Assembly: GCA_964412845.1 (NCBI GenBank)
Contig: CAYPQM010000097.1
Span: 1 to 25,877, forward strand
DNA: 25,877 bases
Direction of reading: 5' to 3'
From: JAWWPY01 sp964412845
GTDB taxonomy: Bacteria > Actinomycetota > Actinomycetes > Streptosporangiales > Streptosporangiaceae
Below are positions 8,865 through 15,717 of the stretch, piece after piece. Under the pieces are notes generated by a model. It ran no database searches. It was not told the origin of the DNA and saw only the letters and a list, made by a program, of their open reading frames with translations. Positions within the stretch are counted from its first letter, which is position 1, and each line of letters begins with the position of its first letter. The position numbers and the translations under genes are program-made.

Positions 8865-10475
8865 CTAGGCGGACGTAGCCGCCCGAAGCCGGAACCGCTG
8901 CACCTTGCCCGACATCGTCCTGGGCAGAGCGTCGACGAACTCGATAGACCGCGGGTACTTGTACGGTGCTATCCGCTGCTTCATGAAGGCCTGCAGCTCG
9001 GAGATTTCCGCGGCATCGCCCGGCACACCGTCGCGCAGCACCACGGCCGCGTGCACGATCATCCCCCGGTCGGTGTCTGGCTTGCCCACGACGGCACACT
9101 CCACGACATCCGGGTGCTGGTCCAGCGCGTGCTCGATTTCGGTCGGGGCGATGTTGTACCCGGACGAGACGATGATGTCGTCGCTGCGGCCCTGGTACCA
9201 GAAGTACCCATCCGCGTCGCGGATGTACGAGTCACCGGTGATGTTCCAGCCGTCCCGCACATAGGTCCCCTGGCGTGGATCGGCGAGATACAGGCAGCCA
9301 ATTGGCCCGATCGTGGCCAGGTGGCCGGGTATCCCGTCCGGCACCGGGCCGCCGTCGGGCCCGATCACATCGGCCTGGTAGCCAGGCAGCGCCTTCCCGG
9401 TCGAGCCGGGCCGGATGTCATCGTCCGCAGCCCCGACGAAGAAGTTGAGCATCTCGGTGCTGCCAATGGAGTCGATGATGCGGACCCCGGTCTTCTCGAA
9501 GAACTCGTCCCAGACAGCCTTCGGCAGATGCTCGCCCGCGGAGACGGAACGCCGCAGGCTGGCGAGCCGGTCAGCCTTCCCGTCGCGCAGGATCGCCCGG
9601 TACGCGGTCGGGGTGGTGAACAGCACGGTCACCCCGAACTCCGCGACGGCATCGGCGAACTCGGCTGGTGTCGCGCGTTCCAGGAGCACGACGGCGGCCC
9701 CGATGCTCATCGGCAAGGCCATCAGCCCGCACACGCCGTAGGCGAAGCCAAGCGGGGGCGTTCCGGTGAACACGTCGGCGGGCTCGGCCTTGAGCAGGTG
9801 CCTCCCGAAGGTGTCCGCGACCACCAGCAGATCGCGGTGGAAGTGCATCGTCACCTTCGGCGTGCCGGTCGTGCCGGACGTCATCGCCATCAGCACGACG
9901 TCGTCAGCCGCGGTGTCCACGTTGCTGAACGACCCGGGCTTGGCCGCGCACCGGGTGGCCAAGTCGGCATCGCTCCCGCCGTACAGCACGAGGGGGAGGT
10001 CCGGCGCGGCGGTGGCGAGTTCCGTCTCGAACCGGTGGTCGCAGAGCAGGAGGGTGGGCCGGATCAGTTCCACCAGCGGCGCGAGCTCGGAACTGCGCAG
10101 CAAGGGCATGGTCGTCACCGCTACGCAGCCGGCTTTCACCACGCCGAACCAGCACGCGACGAGCCAGGGATTGTTGGGGCCGCGCAGCAGCACTCGCTGC
10201 CCGGGGACCAGGCCAAAGTCCTCGGTCAGGACGTGGGCTACCTGATTGGACCGGGCGAGCAGGTCACCGTAGGACCATGTTTCATCCGGGGTGATCAGGC
10301 AGGGCCGGTCCGGCCCGTGCGCCGCGACCACCTCATCGAGCAGCGTCGCCGCGCAGTTGAGACGCTCCGGATACTGAAGCTCAGGCAAGTCGAAGCGGAT
10401 CGTTGGCCACTGCTCGTCCGGGGGCAAGTGGTCACGGCAGAACGTGTCTGCATGCGCGGACGGCGATAGCTTCAC
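8865..10475 (-). CDS. Aryl-CoA ligase, 2-aminobenzoate/benzoate-CoA ligase family
   Basis: A 536-aa ANL-superfamily enzyme that activates an aromatic acid as an acyl-adenylate and then a CoA thioester. The P-loop TSGTTGTPK is at 199-207, the A5 motif IGSTEMLNFF at about 337-346, the A8 hinge region GRSDDIIVSSGYNIAPTEIE at 429-448, and the adenylation lysine in TMSGKVQRFRL at about K524. The N-terminal PSAHADTFCRDHLPP and FDLPELQYPERLNCA are characteristic of the 2-aminobenzoate/benzoate-CoA ligase subgroup. The GTG start has a GGGGG site 7 bases upstream. It is transcribed divergently from a PaaX-family regulator and lies 3 kb from a PABA synthesis operon, so an aminobenzoate is a credible substrate. 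No ring-degradation enzymes accompany it, which argues against a purely catabolic role. A benzoate or anthranilate substrate cannot be excluded. Confidence 0.85.
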   Translation of the reverse strand: MKLSPSAHADTFCRDHLPPDEQWPTIRFDLPELQYPERLNCAATLLDEVVAAHGPDRPCLITPDETWSYGDLLARSNQVAHVLTEDFGLVPGQRVLLRGPNNPWLVACWFGVVKAGCVAVTTMPLLRSSELAPLVELIRPTLLLCDHRFETELATAAPDLPLVLYGGSDADLATRCAAKPGSFSNVDTAADDVVLMAMTSGTTGTPKVTMHFHRDLLVVADTFGRHLLKAEPADVFTGTPPLGFAYGVCGLMALPMSIGAAVVLLERATPAEFADAVAEFGVTVLFTTPTAYRAILRDGKADRLASLRRSVSAGEHLPKAVWDEFFEKTGVRIIDSIGSTEMLNFFVGAADDDIRPGSTGKALPGYQADVIGPDGGPVPDGIPGHLATIGPIGCLYLADPRQGTYVRDGWNITGDSYIRDADGYFWYQGRSDDIIVSSGYNIAPTEIEHALDQHPDVVECAVVGKPDTDRGMIVHAAVVLRDGVPGDAAEISELQAFMKQRIAPYKYPRSIEFVDALPRTMSGKVQRFRLRAATSA

Positions 10476-10499
10476 GGACGGACCCCCAGGGCGAGAAAA

Positions 10500-10545
10500 A
10501 TACTACAAAGCAGCAGTATGCTCTGTTAGTTACGACAGTCAACTA
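10500..10545. promoter_or_regulatory. Candidate operator region between aryl-CoA ligase and PaaX-family regulator
   Basis: An A/T-rich island holds two inverted repeats. ATACT (10500-10504) pairs with AGTAT (10515-10519) across the predicted -10 and start site of the ligase promoter. TAGTT (10527-10531) pairs with AACTA (10541-10545) across its -35. They are natural candidate sites for the adjacent PaaX-type repressor. They do not match the E. coli PaaX site that I know, so the assignment rests on position. Confidence 0.4.
10515..10542 (-). promoter_or_regulatory. Sigma-70-like promoter of the aryl-CoA ligase gene
   Basis: On the minus strand TTGACT (10542-10537) and CATACT (10520-10515) are separated by 16 bases, close to TTGACA/TATAAT. 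The predicted start site near 10508 leaves a leader of about 33 bases to the GTG at 10475. Confidence 0.55.
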
Positions 10546-10591
10546 GAAAGCACAACATCACCCGGGCCGGCCGGCCGGGTAGCTGGGGCTG

Positions 10592-11446
10592 GTGAGGACG
10601 TTGGCCAGAGCCTCCGGCACGGAGGAGAGCCGGCTCGGCGAGCCGCAGCCGCGCCGACTGATCATAACCATTTACGGTCTTTACGGGCGCGATGAGCACA
10701 ACTGGCTCTCGGTGGCCGCCCTGGTCCGGCTGATGGGCGACCTCGGCGTGGATGGCCAGTCGGTCCGGTCATCGGTGTCCCGGCTGAAGCGCCGGGACCT
10801 GCTGCGCAGCCTGCACCGGGCCGGTATGGCCGGCTACGCGCTGTCGCCGGCTTCCCTTGAAGTGCTGCGTGAGGGCGATGTGCGGATCTTCGGCAGGCGC
10901 CGCGCGACGCTCAGTGACGGCTGGGCCCTGGTCGTCTTCTCGGTACCCGAGACGGAACGTGCGAAGCGCCATGAGCTACGGACCAGGCTGGCTCACCTTG
11001 GCTTCGGCACGGTGGCGCCGGGGGTCTGGCTGGCCCCCGGCACCATGGCGCGCGATGTGCAGGATGCGCTCGTGCGCGGGCAGCTCGCCGCGTATGTCGA
11101 CGTCTTCAGGGCCGATCACCTTGGCTATGCGGATCTGGCCGACAGAGTCCGGCAGTGGTGGGATCTTGATGGGTTGTCCGTCAAGTACGCGCAGTTCACC
11201 GACCGCTACCGGCCGCTGTCGCAACGGATCGCGCGGCACGGGCTGCCCGCCGACCGGCAGGCGTTCCGCGAATATGTCTCGATGCTGATCGCGTGGCAGC
11301 GGCTGCCCTACCTCGATCCCGGCCTGCCCCTTGAACTGCTGCCCGCGGGCTGGGGCGGCGTGGTCGCGGGGAACCTCTTCGCCGAGATGAATGAGCAACT
11401 GAACGAGGCAGCCATGCGGCACGCCATATCGCTGATCCACCCCTGA
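10592..11446 (+). CDS. PaaX-family transcriptional regulator
   Basis: A 284-aa DNA-binding protein. Residues about 20-95 form the PaaX N-terminal winged helix (RLIITIYGLYGRDEHNWLSV, then SVRSSVSRLKRRDLL). The central domain has DGWALVVFSVPETERAKRHELR and LGFGTVAPGVWLAP, typical of PaaX, and the C-terminal domain ends near LPLELLPAGWGG. PaaX repressors respond to aryl-CoA thioesters such as phenylacetyl-CoA, which fits control of the divergent aryl-CoA ligase by its own product. The start is a GTG with GGGGCTG upstream; it leaves about 20 residues before the domain, and a downstream start is less likely because no other in-frame site has a ribosome binding sequence. Unlike classical paaX, it is not in a phenylacetate degradation cluster. 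Confidence 0.88.
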   Translation: MRTLARASGTEESRLGEPQPRRLIITIYGLYGRDEHNWLSVAALVRLMGDLGVDGQSVRSSVSRLKRRDLLRSLHRAGMAGYALSPASLEVLREGDVRIFGRRRATLSDGWALVVFSVPETERAKRHELRTRLAHLGFGTVAPGVWLAPGTMARDVQDALVRGQLAAYVDVFRADHLGYADLADRVRQWWDLDGLSVKYAQFTDRYRPLSQRIARHGLPADRQAFREYVSMLIAWQRLPYLDPGLPLELLPAGWGGVVAGNLFAEMNEQLNEAAMRHAISLIHP

Positions 11447-11496
11447 TGCCGGCCGCGCTGAGGCTCCTTCCGCTGGGCCGGGGTGGCCGGCGATCA

Positions 11497-11556
11497 CTGG
11501 CAAAAGGGCCGATGTCCTGGCAGTCTCTGGCAGACTGCGCAAAGTGTGAGCAGCCT
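11497..11556 (+). repeat. 10-bp phased repeats upstream of the PABA operon promoter
   Basis: Read in consecutive 10-base steps, the units are CTGGCAAAAG, GGCCGATGTC (divergent), CTGGCAGTCT, CTGGCAGACT, GCGCAAAGTG and TGAGCAGCCT, running directly into the TGTCA box. The GCA core recurs on one helical face, as in sites of activators that bind direct repeats. A related but shorter array precedes the amino-sugar operon. Confidence 0.5.
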
Positions 11557-11583
11557 GTCATCCCGTGGGGCGGGCTGCGCGTC
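11556..11583 (+). promoter_or_regulatory. ECF-type promoter motif, copy A, before the PABA operon
   Basis: TGTCA (11556-11560) and CGTC (11580-11583) are separated by 19 bases, exactly as in two other copies in the window. The pattern resembles the TGTCACA...CGTC consensus known for ECF41-type sigma factors. The predicted transcript would start near 11590 and have a leader of about 100 bases before the ADC synthase gene. GCAAAGTG lies 8 bases upstream of an 11-base stretch (CTGTCATCCCG) shared with copy B. Confidence 0.55.
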
Positions 11584-11687
11584 AAGTTAGTTACCAATTG
11601 GCTGTGCCGGCTGGCGCGCCGTCCGTGAAGCCAGCGGCGGCCTTCCTGACCTGGGCCCTCGACAGCAGCCGGTGATCGGGGAGGGGT

Positions 11688-13823
11688 GTGGGTGGGGCTG
11701 TGCGTACCCTGCTGATCGACAACTACGATTCCTATACCTATAACCTGTACCAGCTCCTGGCTGAGGTGTACGGCACGACACCGGTCGTGCTGAGCAACGA
11801 CGACCCGGCCTGGGATTCGCTCGACCTGAGCCGTTTCGACGGTGCTGTCATTTCCCCCGGTCCCGGGCACCCGGGCTCCGGCCGGGACTTCGGCCACTCG
11901 CGCACCGCGCTGCTGCGCGAGGACCTGCCCGTCCTCGGGGTCTGCCTGGGGCACCAGGGAATCGGCCTCGTCTACGGCGCGGAGGTGCACGGCGCGCCGC
12001 GGCCGCGGCACGGCCATCTCACCAAGGTCCGGCACACCGCCGACGGCATCTTCGCCGGGCTCCCGCAGGAGTTCACCGCGGTCCGTTACCACTCGCTCTG
12101 CGTGGACGAGCCCCTGCCCGCCGAGCTGGAGGCAGTCGCCTGGGCCGAGGACGGCGTGCTGATGGGCCTGCGTCATCGCCGCCTGCCGCGCTGGGGGGTT
12201 CAGTTCCACCCCGAATCGATCTGCACCGAATACGGTGCCCGCCTCATGGAGAACTTCCGGGCGGTGGCCACGGGCTCGGCCGGCCGCCAGGCAGGCCGAG
12301 CGTCCCAGCGCGCGGCGACCAGCGTGGCCGGCCCCGGCCGGCCGGCGTCCGCCCAGCGCCCCCCCGCGATGCGCGCGTACACGCGGCGCATTGACCAGGT
12401 GCTCGACGCCGAAAATGTCTTCACCGAACTCTACGGGACCAGCACCCAGGCGTTCTGGCTGGACAGCGCCCGGGTTGAGCCGGGCTTGTCCCGGTTCTCC
12501 TTCCTGGGCGACGCCAGTGGCCCGACCGGCGAGGTGCTCACGTTCCGTGTCGGGGACGACTCGGTGACGGTGCAGCCATCCGGGCGCGCCTCTTACTCGG
12601 AGCCCGGGACCATCTACGACGCGCTGGAGCGCCGGCTCGGGTGCGTGGTGGACGGCGCCGGAGACCTCCCGTTCGACCTGACCGGCGGTTACGTCGGCTA
12701 CCTGGGATACGAGCTCAAGGCGGCCAGTGGCTCGCCGAACAAGCACCGGGCCGACACGCCGGACGCGGTGTGGCTGCGCGCCGACCGGTTCATCGCGATC
12801 GATCACCTTGAGCACACGACCTACGTGGTGGCGGTGGCCGAGCCGGCCGCCGCCGACGAGGCACAGGCCTGGACGGAGAAGACGTCGACCACTCTGCTCG
12901 GGCTCGCCGGGCCAGATGATGCTGAGGAGGATGCCCACGGCGTCGCCGGGAGCGTGGACGTGGCCCGGTGGCTGGTGCGGCCCCGCGAGCAATATCTGGC
13001 TGACATAGCCGAATGCCAGCGTCAGCTCCATGTGGGTGAGAGTTACGAGATCTGCCTCACCAACAACCTCCGGATGGCCGCGCCCGACGACGACCTGGAG
13101 TTCTACCAGAGGCTACGGGCGCTCAACCCGGCCCCGTATTCGGCGCTGCTCAGGATCGGCGAGCTCACCGTCTTCTGCTCCTCGCCGGAACGGTTTATCC
13201 GGGTCGACGCCGGCCGCAGCGTCGAGACCAAGCCGATCAAGGGGACCACTCCGCGGAGTGCTGACCGGGAAATTGACGAGACGATGCGGCTTTCGCTGCT
13301 GTCCGATGACAAGACCCGGGCCGAGAACCTGATGATTGTCGACCTGCTCCGCAATGACCTCGGGCGGGTGTGTGAGATCGGCAGCGTCGTCGTGTCCAAG
13401 CTCATGGCCACCGAGTCGTACGCGACCGTGCATCAGCTGGTGTCCACGATCCGCGGCCAGCTCCGGGCCGGTGTCACCGCCCTGGAGTGCGTCCGCGCCT
13501 GCTTCCCGGGCGGCTCGATGACCGGCGCGCCGAAACTGCGCACCATGGAGATCATCGACTCGCTGGAGAGCGAGGCACGTGGTGTCTACTCCGGGGCGCT
13601 CGGCTACTTCGGGTTCACCGGGACGGCCGACCTGAACATCGTGATCCGCACGGCCGTGCGGTGGCGCGATGAGCTGAGTGTCGGCGCCGGCGGCGCTATC
13701 GTCCTGGACTCGGATCCGCTGGCGGAATACGACGAGATGCTGCTCAAGGCGATAGCCCCGTTGCAGGCCCTGCAGGCTGGCCGCCCGGACGCCCGCACCA
13801 TGACGGGGAAGAACCTTGGCTGA
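11688..13823 (+). CDS. pabAB: Fused aminodeoxychorismate synthase (PabA-PabB)
   Basis: A 711-aa fusion that converts chorismate and glutamine to 4-amino-4-deoxychorismate. The glutaminase domain (about 5-195) has TLLIDNYDSYTYNL, the nucleophile Cys86 in GVCLGHQGIG, and His174/Glu176 in GVQFHPES. A linker rich in Ala, Gly and Arg (about 195-230) joins the chorismate-binding domain, with SPERFI, PIKGTTPR, DKTRAENLMIVDLLRNDLG, FPGGSMTGAPK and the C-terminal VGAGGAIVLDSDP. The lysine of PIKGT (bases 13233-13247) marks PabB; anthranilate synthase has PIAGT. Such fusions are typical of PABA-dependent secondary metabolism in actinomycetes, though some serve folate. The start may be the GTG at 11688 or the GTG at 11700 (VRTLLIDNYDS). 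An ATCGGGGAGGG site precedes both, and the same 11 bases precede the dehydrogenase gene at 15718. The stop overlaps the next gene by 8 bases. Confidence 0.92.
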   Translation: MGGAVRTLLIDNYDSYTYNLYQLLAEVYGTTPVVLSNDDPAWDSLDLSRFDGAVISPGPGHPGSGRDFGHSRTALLREDLPVLGVCLGHQGIGLVYGAEVHGAPRPRHGHLTKVRHTADGIFAGLPQEFTAVRYHSLCVDEPLPAELEAVAWAEDGVLMGLRHRRLPRWGVQFHPESICTEYGARLMENFRAVATGSAGRQAGRASQRAATSVAGPGRPASAQRPPAMRAYTRRIDQVLDAENVFTELYGTSTQAFWLDSARVEPGLSRFSFLGDASGPTGEVLTFRVGDDSVTVQPSGRASYSEPGTIYDALERRLGCVVDGAGDLPFDLTGGYVGYLGYELKAASGSPNKHRADTPDAVWLRADRFIAIDHLEHTTYVVAVAEPAAADEAQAWTEKTSTTLLGLAGPDDAEEDAHGVAGSVDVARWLVRPREQYLADIAECQRQLHVGESYEICLTNNLRMAAPDDDLEFYQRLRALNPAPYSALLRIGELTVFCSSPERFIRVDAGRSVETKPIKGTTPRSADREIDETMRLSLLSDDKTRAENLMIVDLLRNDLGRVCEIGSVVVSKLMATESYATVHQLVSTIRGQLRAGVTALECVRACFPGGSMTGAPKLRTMEIIDSLESEARGVYSGALGYFGFTGTADLNIVIRTAVRWRDELSVGAGGAIVLDSDPLAEYDEMLLKAIAPLQALQAGRPDARTMTGKNLG

Positions 13824-14673
13824 CCGCCCCGGCGGGCAGCTCGCTGGCGAGGCGCTGTTCACCTGGTCGGCGGCCGGCCAGCGGCTGCAGGCCATCCCGG
13901 CCGCGAATCACCGCCTGGACGTGGCCGACTCGTGGCTGATCGACGAGGGCATGGTGCGTGGCCTGCCGTATCACGCCGAGAGGTTCATCGAATCATGCCG
14001 CCGGAGGCACGCCGTCGCCGCTGCCTCGACTGCGGAGTTCCTGGACACCGCGGCCGCGGCCTTGCCGCTCACCGGACGCTGGTTCCCACGCGTCGAATTC
14101 GAGGCTGGCGTGGGGTTCCGGCTGCGCCTGCGGGCCGCCCCGGCGCCCTCGGCCACGGTTGTGCTGCGTCGCGCCGACGGGCCGGACAGCCGCCGGGATC
14201 CCACGGTCAAGGGACCCGATCTGGCCATGCTCGTCAGAATGCGTCAGGGCGCGGCCGCCCGGGGAGCCGATGAGGTCCTGCTCGTCGGCAGGTCAGGATC
14301 GGTCCTCGAAGGCGCGCTCAGCGCCGTTCTGTGGTGGCGCGGAGATGTGCTGTGCGCGCCGCCGTTGAGCCTGCCCGTTCTGCCGAGCGTCACGCGGCGG
14401 CTTCTCCTGGAGATCGCCGCCGGCACCGGCACCGAAGTCCGGTTCGAGGCCTGCGCGGCTGAGGATCTGGACGGCCTCGAACTGTGGACGGCAAGCGCGC
14501 TGCACGGCATCCGGCCGGTGACGTCGTGGTCCGGCGAGAGCCTGGTGCCAGCGCCCGCCCGGCGGGCCGCCGCGTGGCAGGCCCGGCTCATCGCGGCGGC
14601 GGTTCGCGTGCCCGGACCGGTCCAGGCCGGCGAGTCCCGCCCGCAGTCGCCCGCCCTCACTTCAGGCGCATAG
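13816..14673 (+). CDS. pabC: Class IV PLP enzyme, probable 4-amino-4-deoxychorismate lyase
   Basis: A 285-aa fold-type IV PLP enzyme that should split 4-amino-4-deoxychorismate into p-aminobenzoate and pyruvate. The PLP lysine lies in PTVKGPDLAML (about K132). LPYHAERFIESCRR gives the N-terminal arginine-containing motif, and ADEVLLVGRSGSVLEGALSAV contains the usual glutamate. The partner synthase directly upstream makes lyase activity more likely than branched-chain or D-amino-acid transamination. The start is a TTG overlapping the synthase stop by 8 bases, with GGGGAAG before it. The final 30 residues are a low-complexity Pro/Ala/Gly tail. The family usually shows ETTSGN-like residues after the glutamate; here they are replaced by EGALSA, so substrate range may differ from textbook PabC. 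Confidence 0.8.
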   Translation: MADRPGGQLAGEALFTWSAAGQRLQAIPAANHRLDVADSWLIDEGMVRGLPYHAERFIESCRRRHAVAAASTAEFLDTAAAALPLTGRWFPRVEFEAGVGFRLRLRAAPAPSATVVLRRADGPDSRRDPTVKGPDLAMLVRMRQGAAARGADEVLLVGRSGSVLEGALSAVLWWRGDVLCAPPLSLPVLPSVTRRLLLEIAAGTGTEVRFEACAAEDLDGLELWTASALHGIRPVTSWSGESLVPAPARRAAAWQARLIAAAVRVPGPVQAGESRPQSPALTSGA

Positions 14674-14727
14674 CGCGAGCAATTCATATGCGTGAAAATC
14701 ATGCTTTAACGCTCGTCGGAGGCTAGT

Positions 14728-15462
14728 GTGCATGGCATGTGGAGAGAGTCGTCGCGGGTTAACCGGCATCCACTGCAGGGTGATATCAAGAGTGAACGCG
14801 TCGTGATCGTTGGCACCGGCGAGACGGCATCCTTCGCGCACGAGTACTTCAGCTACGACTCACCGCACGAGGTGGTGGCGTTCAGCGCGGAGGCGGCGCT
14901 GATCACGGATGACGTCTACTGCGGCCTTCCGGTCGTAGCGCTGGAAGAACTCGCGAAAACTTACCCGCCGAGTGAATACCGGACATTCGTGGCGGTGTCC
15001 CTGACGCAGCTCAACCGGCTGAGGCGCCGTTTGTACGACGCGGTCAAGGCGGCTGGCTTCGACTGCGTGTCCTATATCAGCAGCCACGCGTTCGTCTTGC
15101 CCAGCGTCGAAATCGGCGAGAATGCGTTCGTCATGGAGAATGTCACCCTGGAACACCGGGCGCGCCTTGGTGACAATGTTTTCCTCGGCTGCGGGGTTTG
15201 CATTTCGCATGGTTCCGTGATGGGTGATGACAGCTATGCCGGCCCGCACGCGGTCGTGGCCGGACTCAGCACCGTCGCGCGCGGCTCGTTTCTTGGCGCG
15301 AACAGTACCGTCACCGACGGTATCTCGGTGGCGGAGGACTGCATTATCGGAGCCGGCGCGGTTGTCCTGGGAGATACCAAGCCCCGGCAGGTCTATGTCG
15401 GCAATCCAGCGCGCCCGACCGGACGTGACAGCTTCGTCACGTTCGGCGTGACCTCCGGCTGA
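14728..15462 (+). CDS. NeuD/PglD-family sugar acyltransferase (left-handed beta-helix)
   Basis: A 244-aa two-domain acyltransferase. Residues about 24-115 form a Rossmann-like domain (ERVVIVGTGETASFAHEY), and residues about 120-240 a hexapeptide-repeat left-handed beta-helix (VEIGENAFV, ARLGDNVFLG, CIIGAGAVVLGD, VYVGNPAR). The putative catalytic base is H161 in CISHGSVMGDD, matching PglD and NeuD. These enzymes acetylate the amino or hydroxyl group of a UDP- or CMP-linked sugar using acetyl-CoA. GGAGG lies 5 bases before the GTG at 14728; an in-frame ATG at 14737 is also possible. The upstream 54 bases are A/T-rich, so it may have its own promoter, although no clear -35/-10 pair stands out. 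It could be the partner of either DegT aminotransferase. Confidence 0.82.
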   Translation: MHGMWRESSRVNRHPLQGDIKSERVVIVGTGETASFAHEYFSYDSPHEVVAFSAEAALITDDVYCGLPVVALEELAKTYPPSEYRTFVAVSLTQLNRLRRRLYDAVKAAGFDCVSYISSHAFVLPSVEIGENAFVMENVTLEHRARLGDNVFLGCGVCISHGSVMGDDSYAGPHAVVAGLSTVARGSFLGANSTVTDGISVAEDCIIGAGAVVLGDTKPRQVYVGNPARPTGRDSFVTFGVTSG

Positions 15463-15540
15463 CAGTGCCCGCATCACGTGCCGCGACAGGACTGCCGGGC
15501 CGCTTCCGGCCCGGTGAAATACCTGTCGGCCGCCGGAGTT

Positions 15541-15570
15541 GCGCAAACTGTGGCAAAGTGCAGCGAAGCT
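15541..15570 (+). repeat. 10-bp phased repeats upstream of the amino-sugar operon promoter
   Basis: Consecutive 10-base units GCGCAAACTG, TGGCAAAGTG and CAGCGAAGCT run directly into the TGTCA box. The GCAAAGTG block has the same position relative to the box as in the PABA operon. Only three units are visible here, so the array is shorter. Confidence 0.45.
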
Positions 15571-15597
15571 GTCATCCCGGTGGGATGGCTGGGCGTC
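15570..15597 (+). promoter_or_regulatory. ECF-type promoter motif, copy B, before the amino-sugar operon
   Basis: TGTCA (15570-15574) and CGTC (15594-15597) are 19 bases apart. CATCCC, three bases, then GGGATG between them also form a perfect 6-bp hairpin, so the region has palindromic symmetry in this copy only. The predicted start near 15604 gives a leader of about 113 bases to the ATG at 15718. Confidence 0.55.
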
Positions 15598-15717
15598 GAA
15601 CTAGTGGTTGGTCGGCGGCGGCGCATGGCGCCCGCGTCAGACGCGTTCCCTGGTGAGCTGCGGGCGGTTTCGCGGCCGGGTGCGTGCCAGCGATATGAGG
15701 ATCGGGGAGGGTGAGGC

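Noticed and set aside
8637..10469. A 610-codon open frame on the plus strand
   Set aside because: Antisense shadow of the aryl-CoA ligase, whose A3, A5, A8 and A10 motifs are intact on the minus strand.
11446..11628. A 60-codon plus-strand frame starting at the paaX-like stop (TGATG), with a TTA codon and a CxxC
   Set aside because: It runs straight through the phased repeats and the promoter motif. A similar peptide can be read around copy B, but that is explained by conservation of the DNA motif itself.
11196..13031. A 611-codon open frame on the minus strand
   Set aside because: Antisense shadow of the PaaX-family and ADC synthase genes; high GC leaves long open frames. The sense frames carry clear family motifs.
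11539..15620. Idea that the conserved leader of the PABA and amino-sugar operons is a riboswitch
   Set aside because: The conserved bases form two boxes at promoter spacing, the stems differ between copies, copy C has only the boxes, and no known riboswitch core is present. A DNA promoter explains them better.
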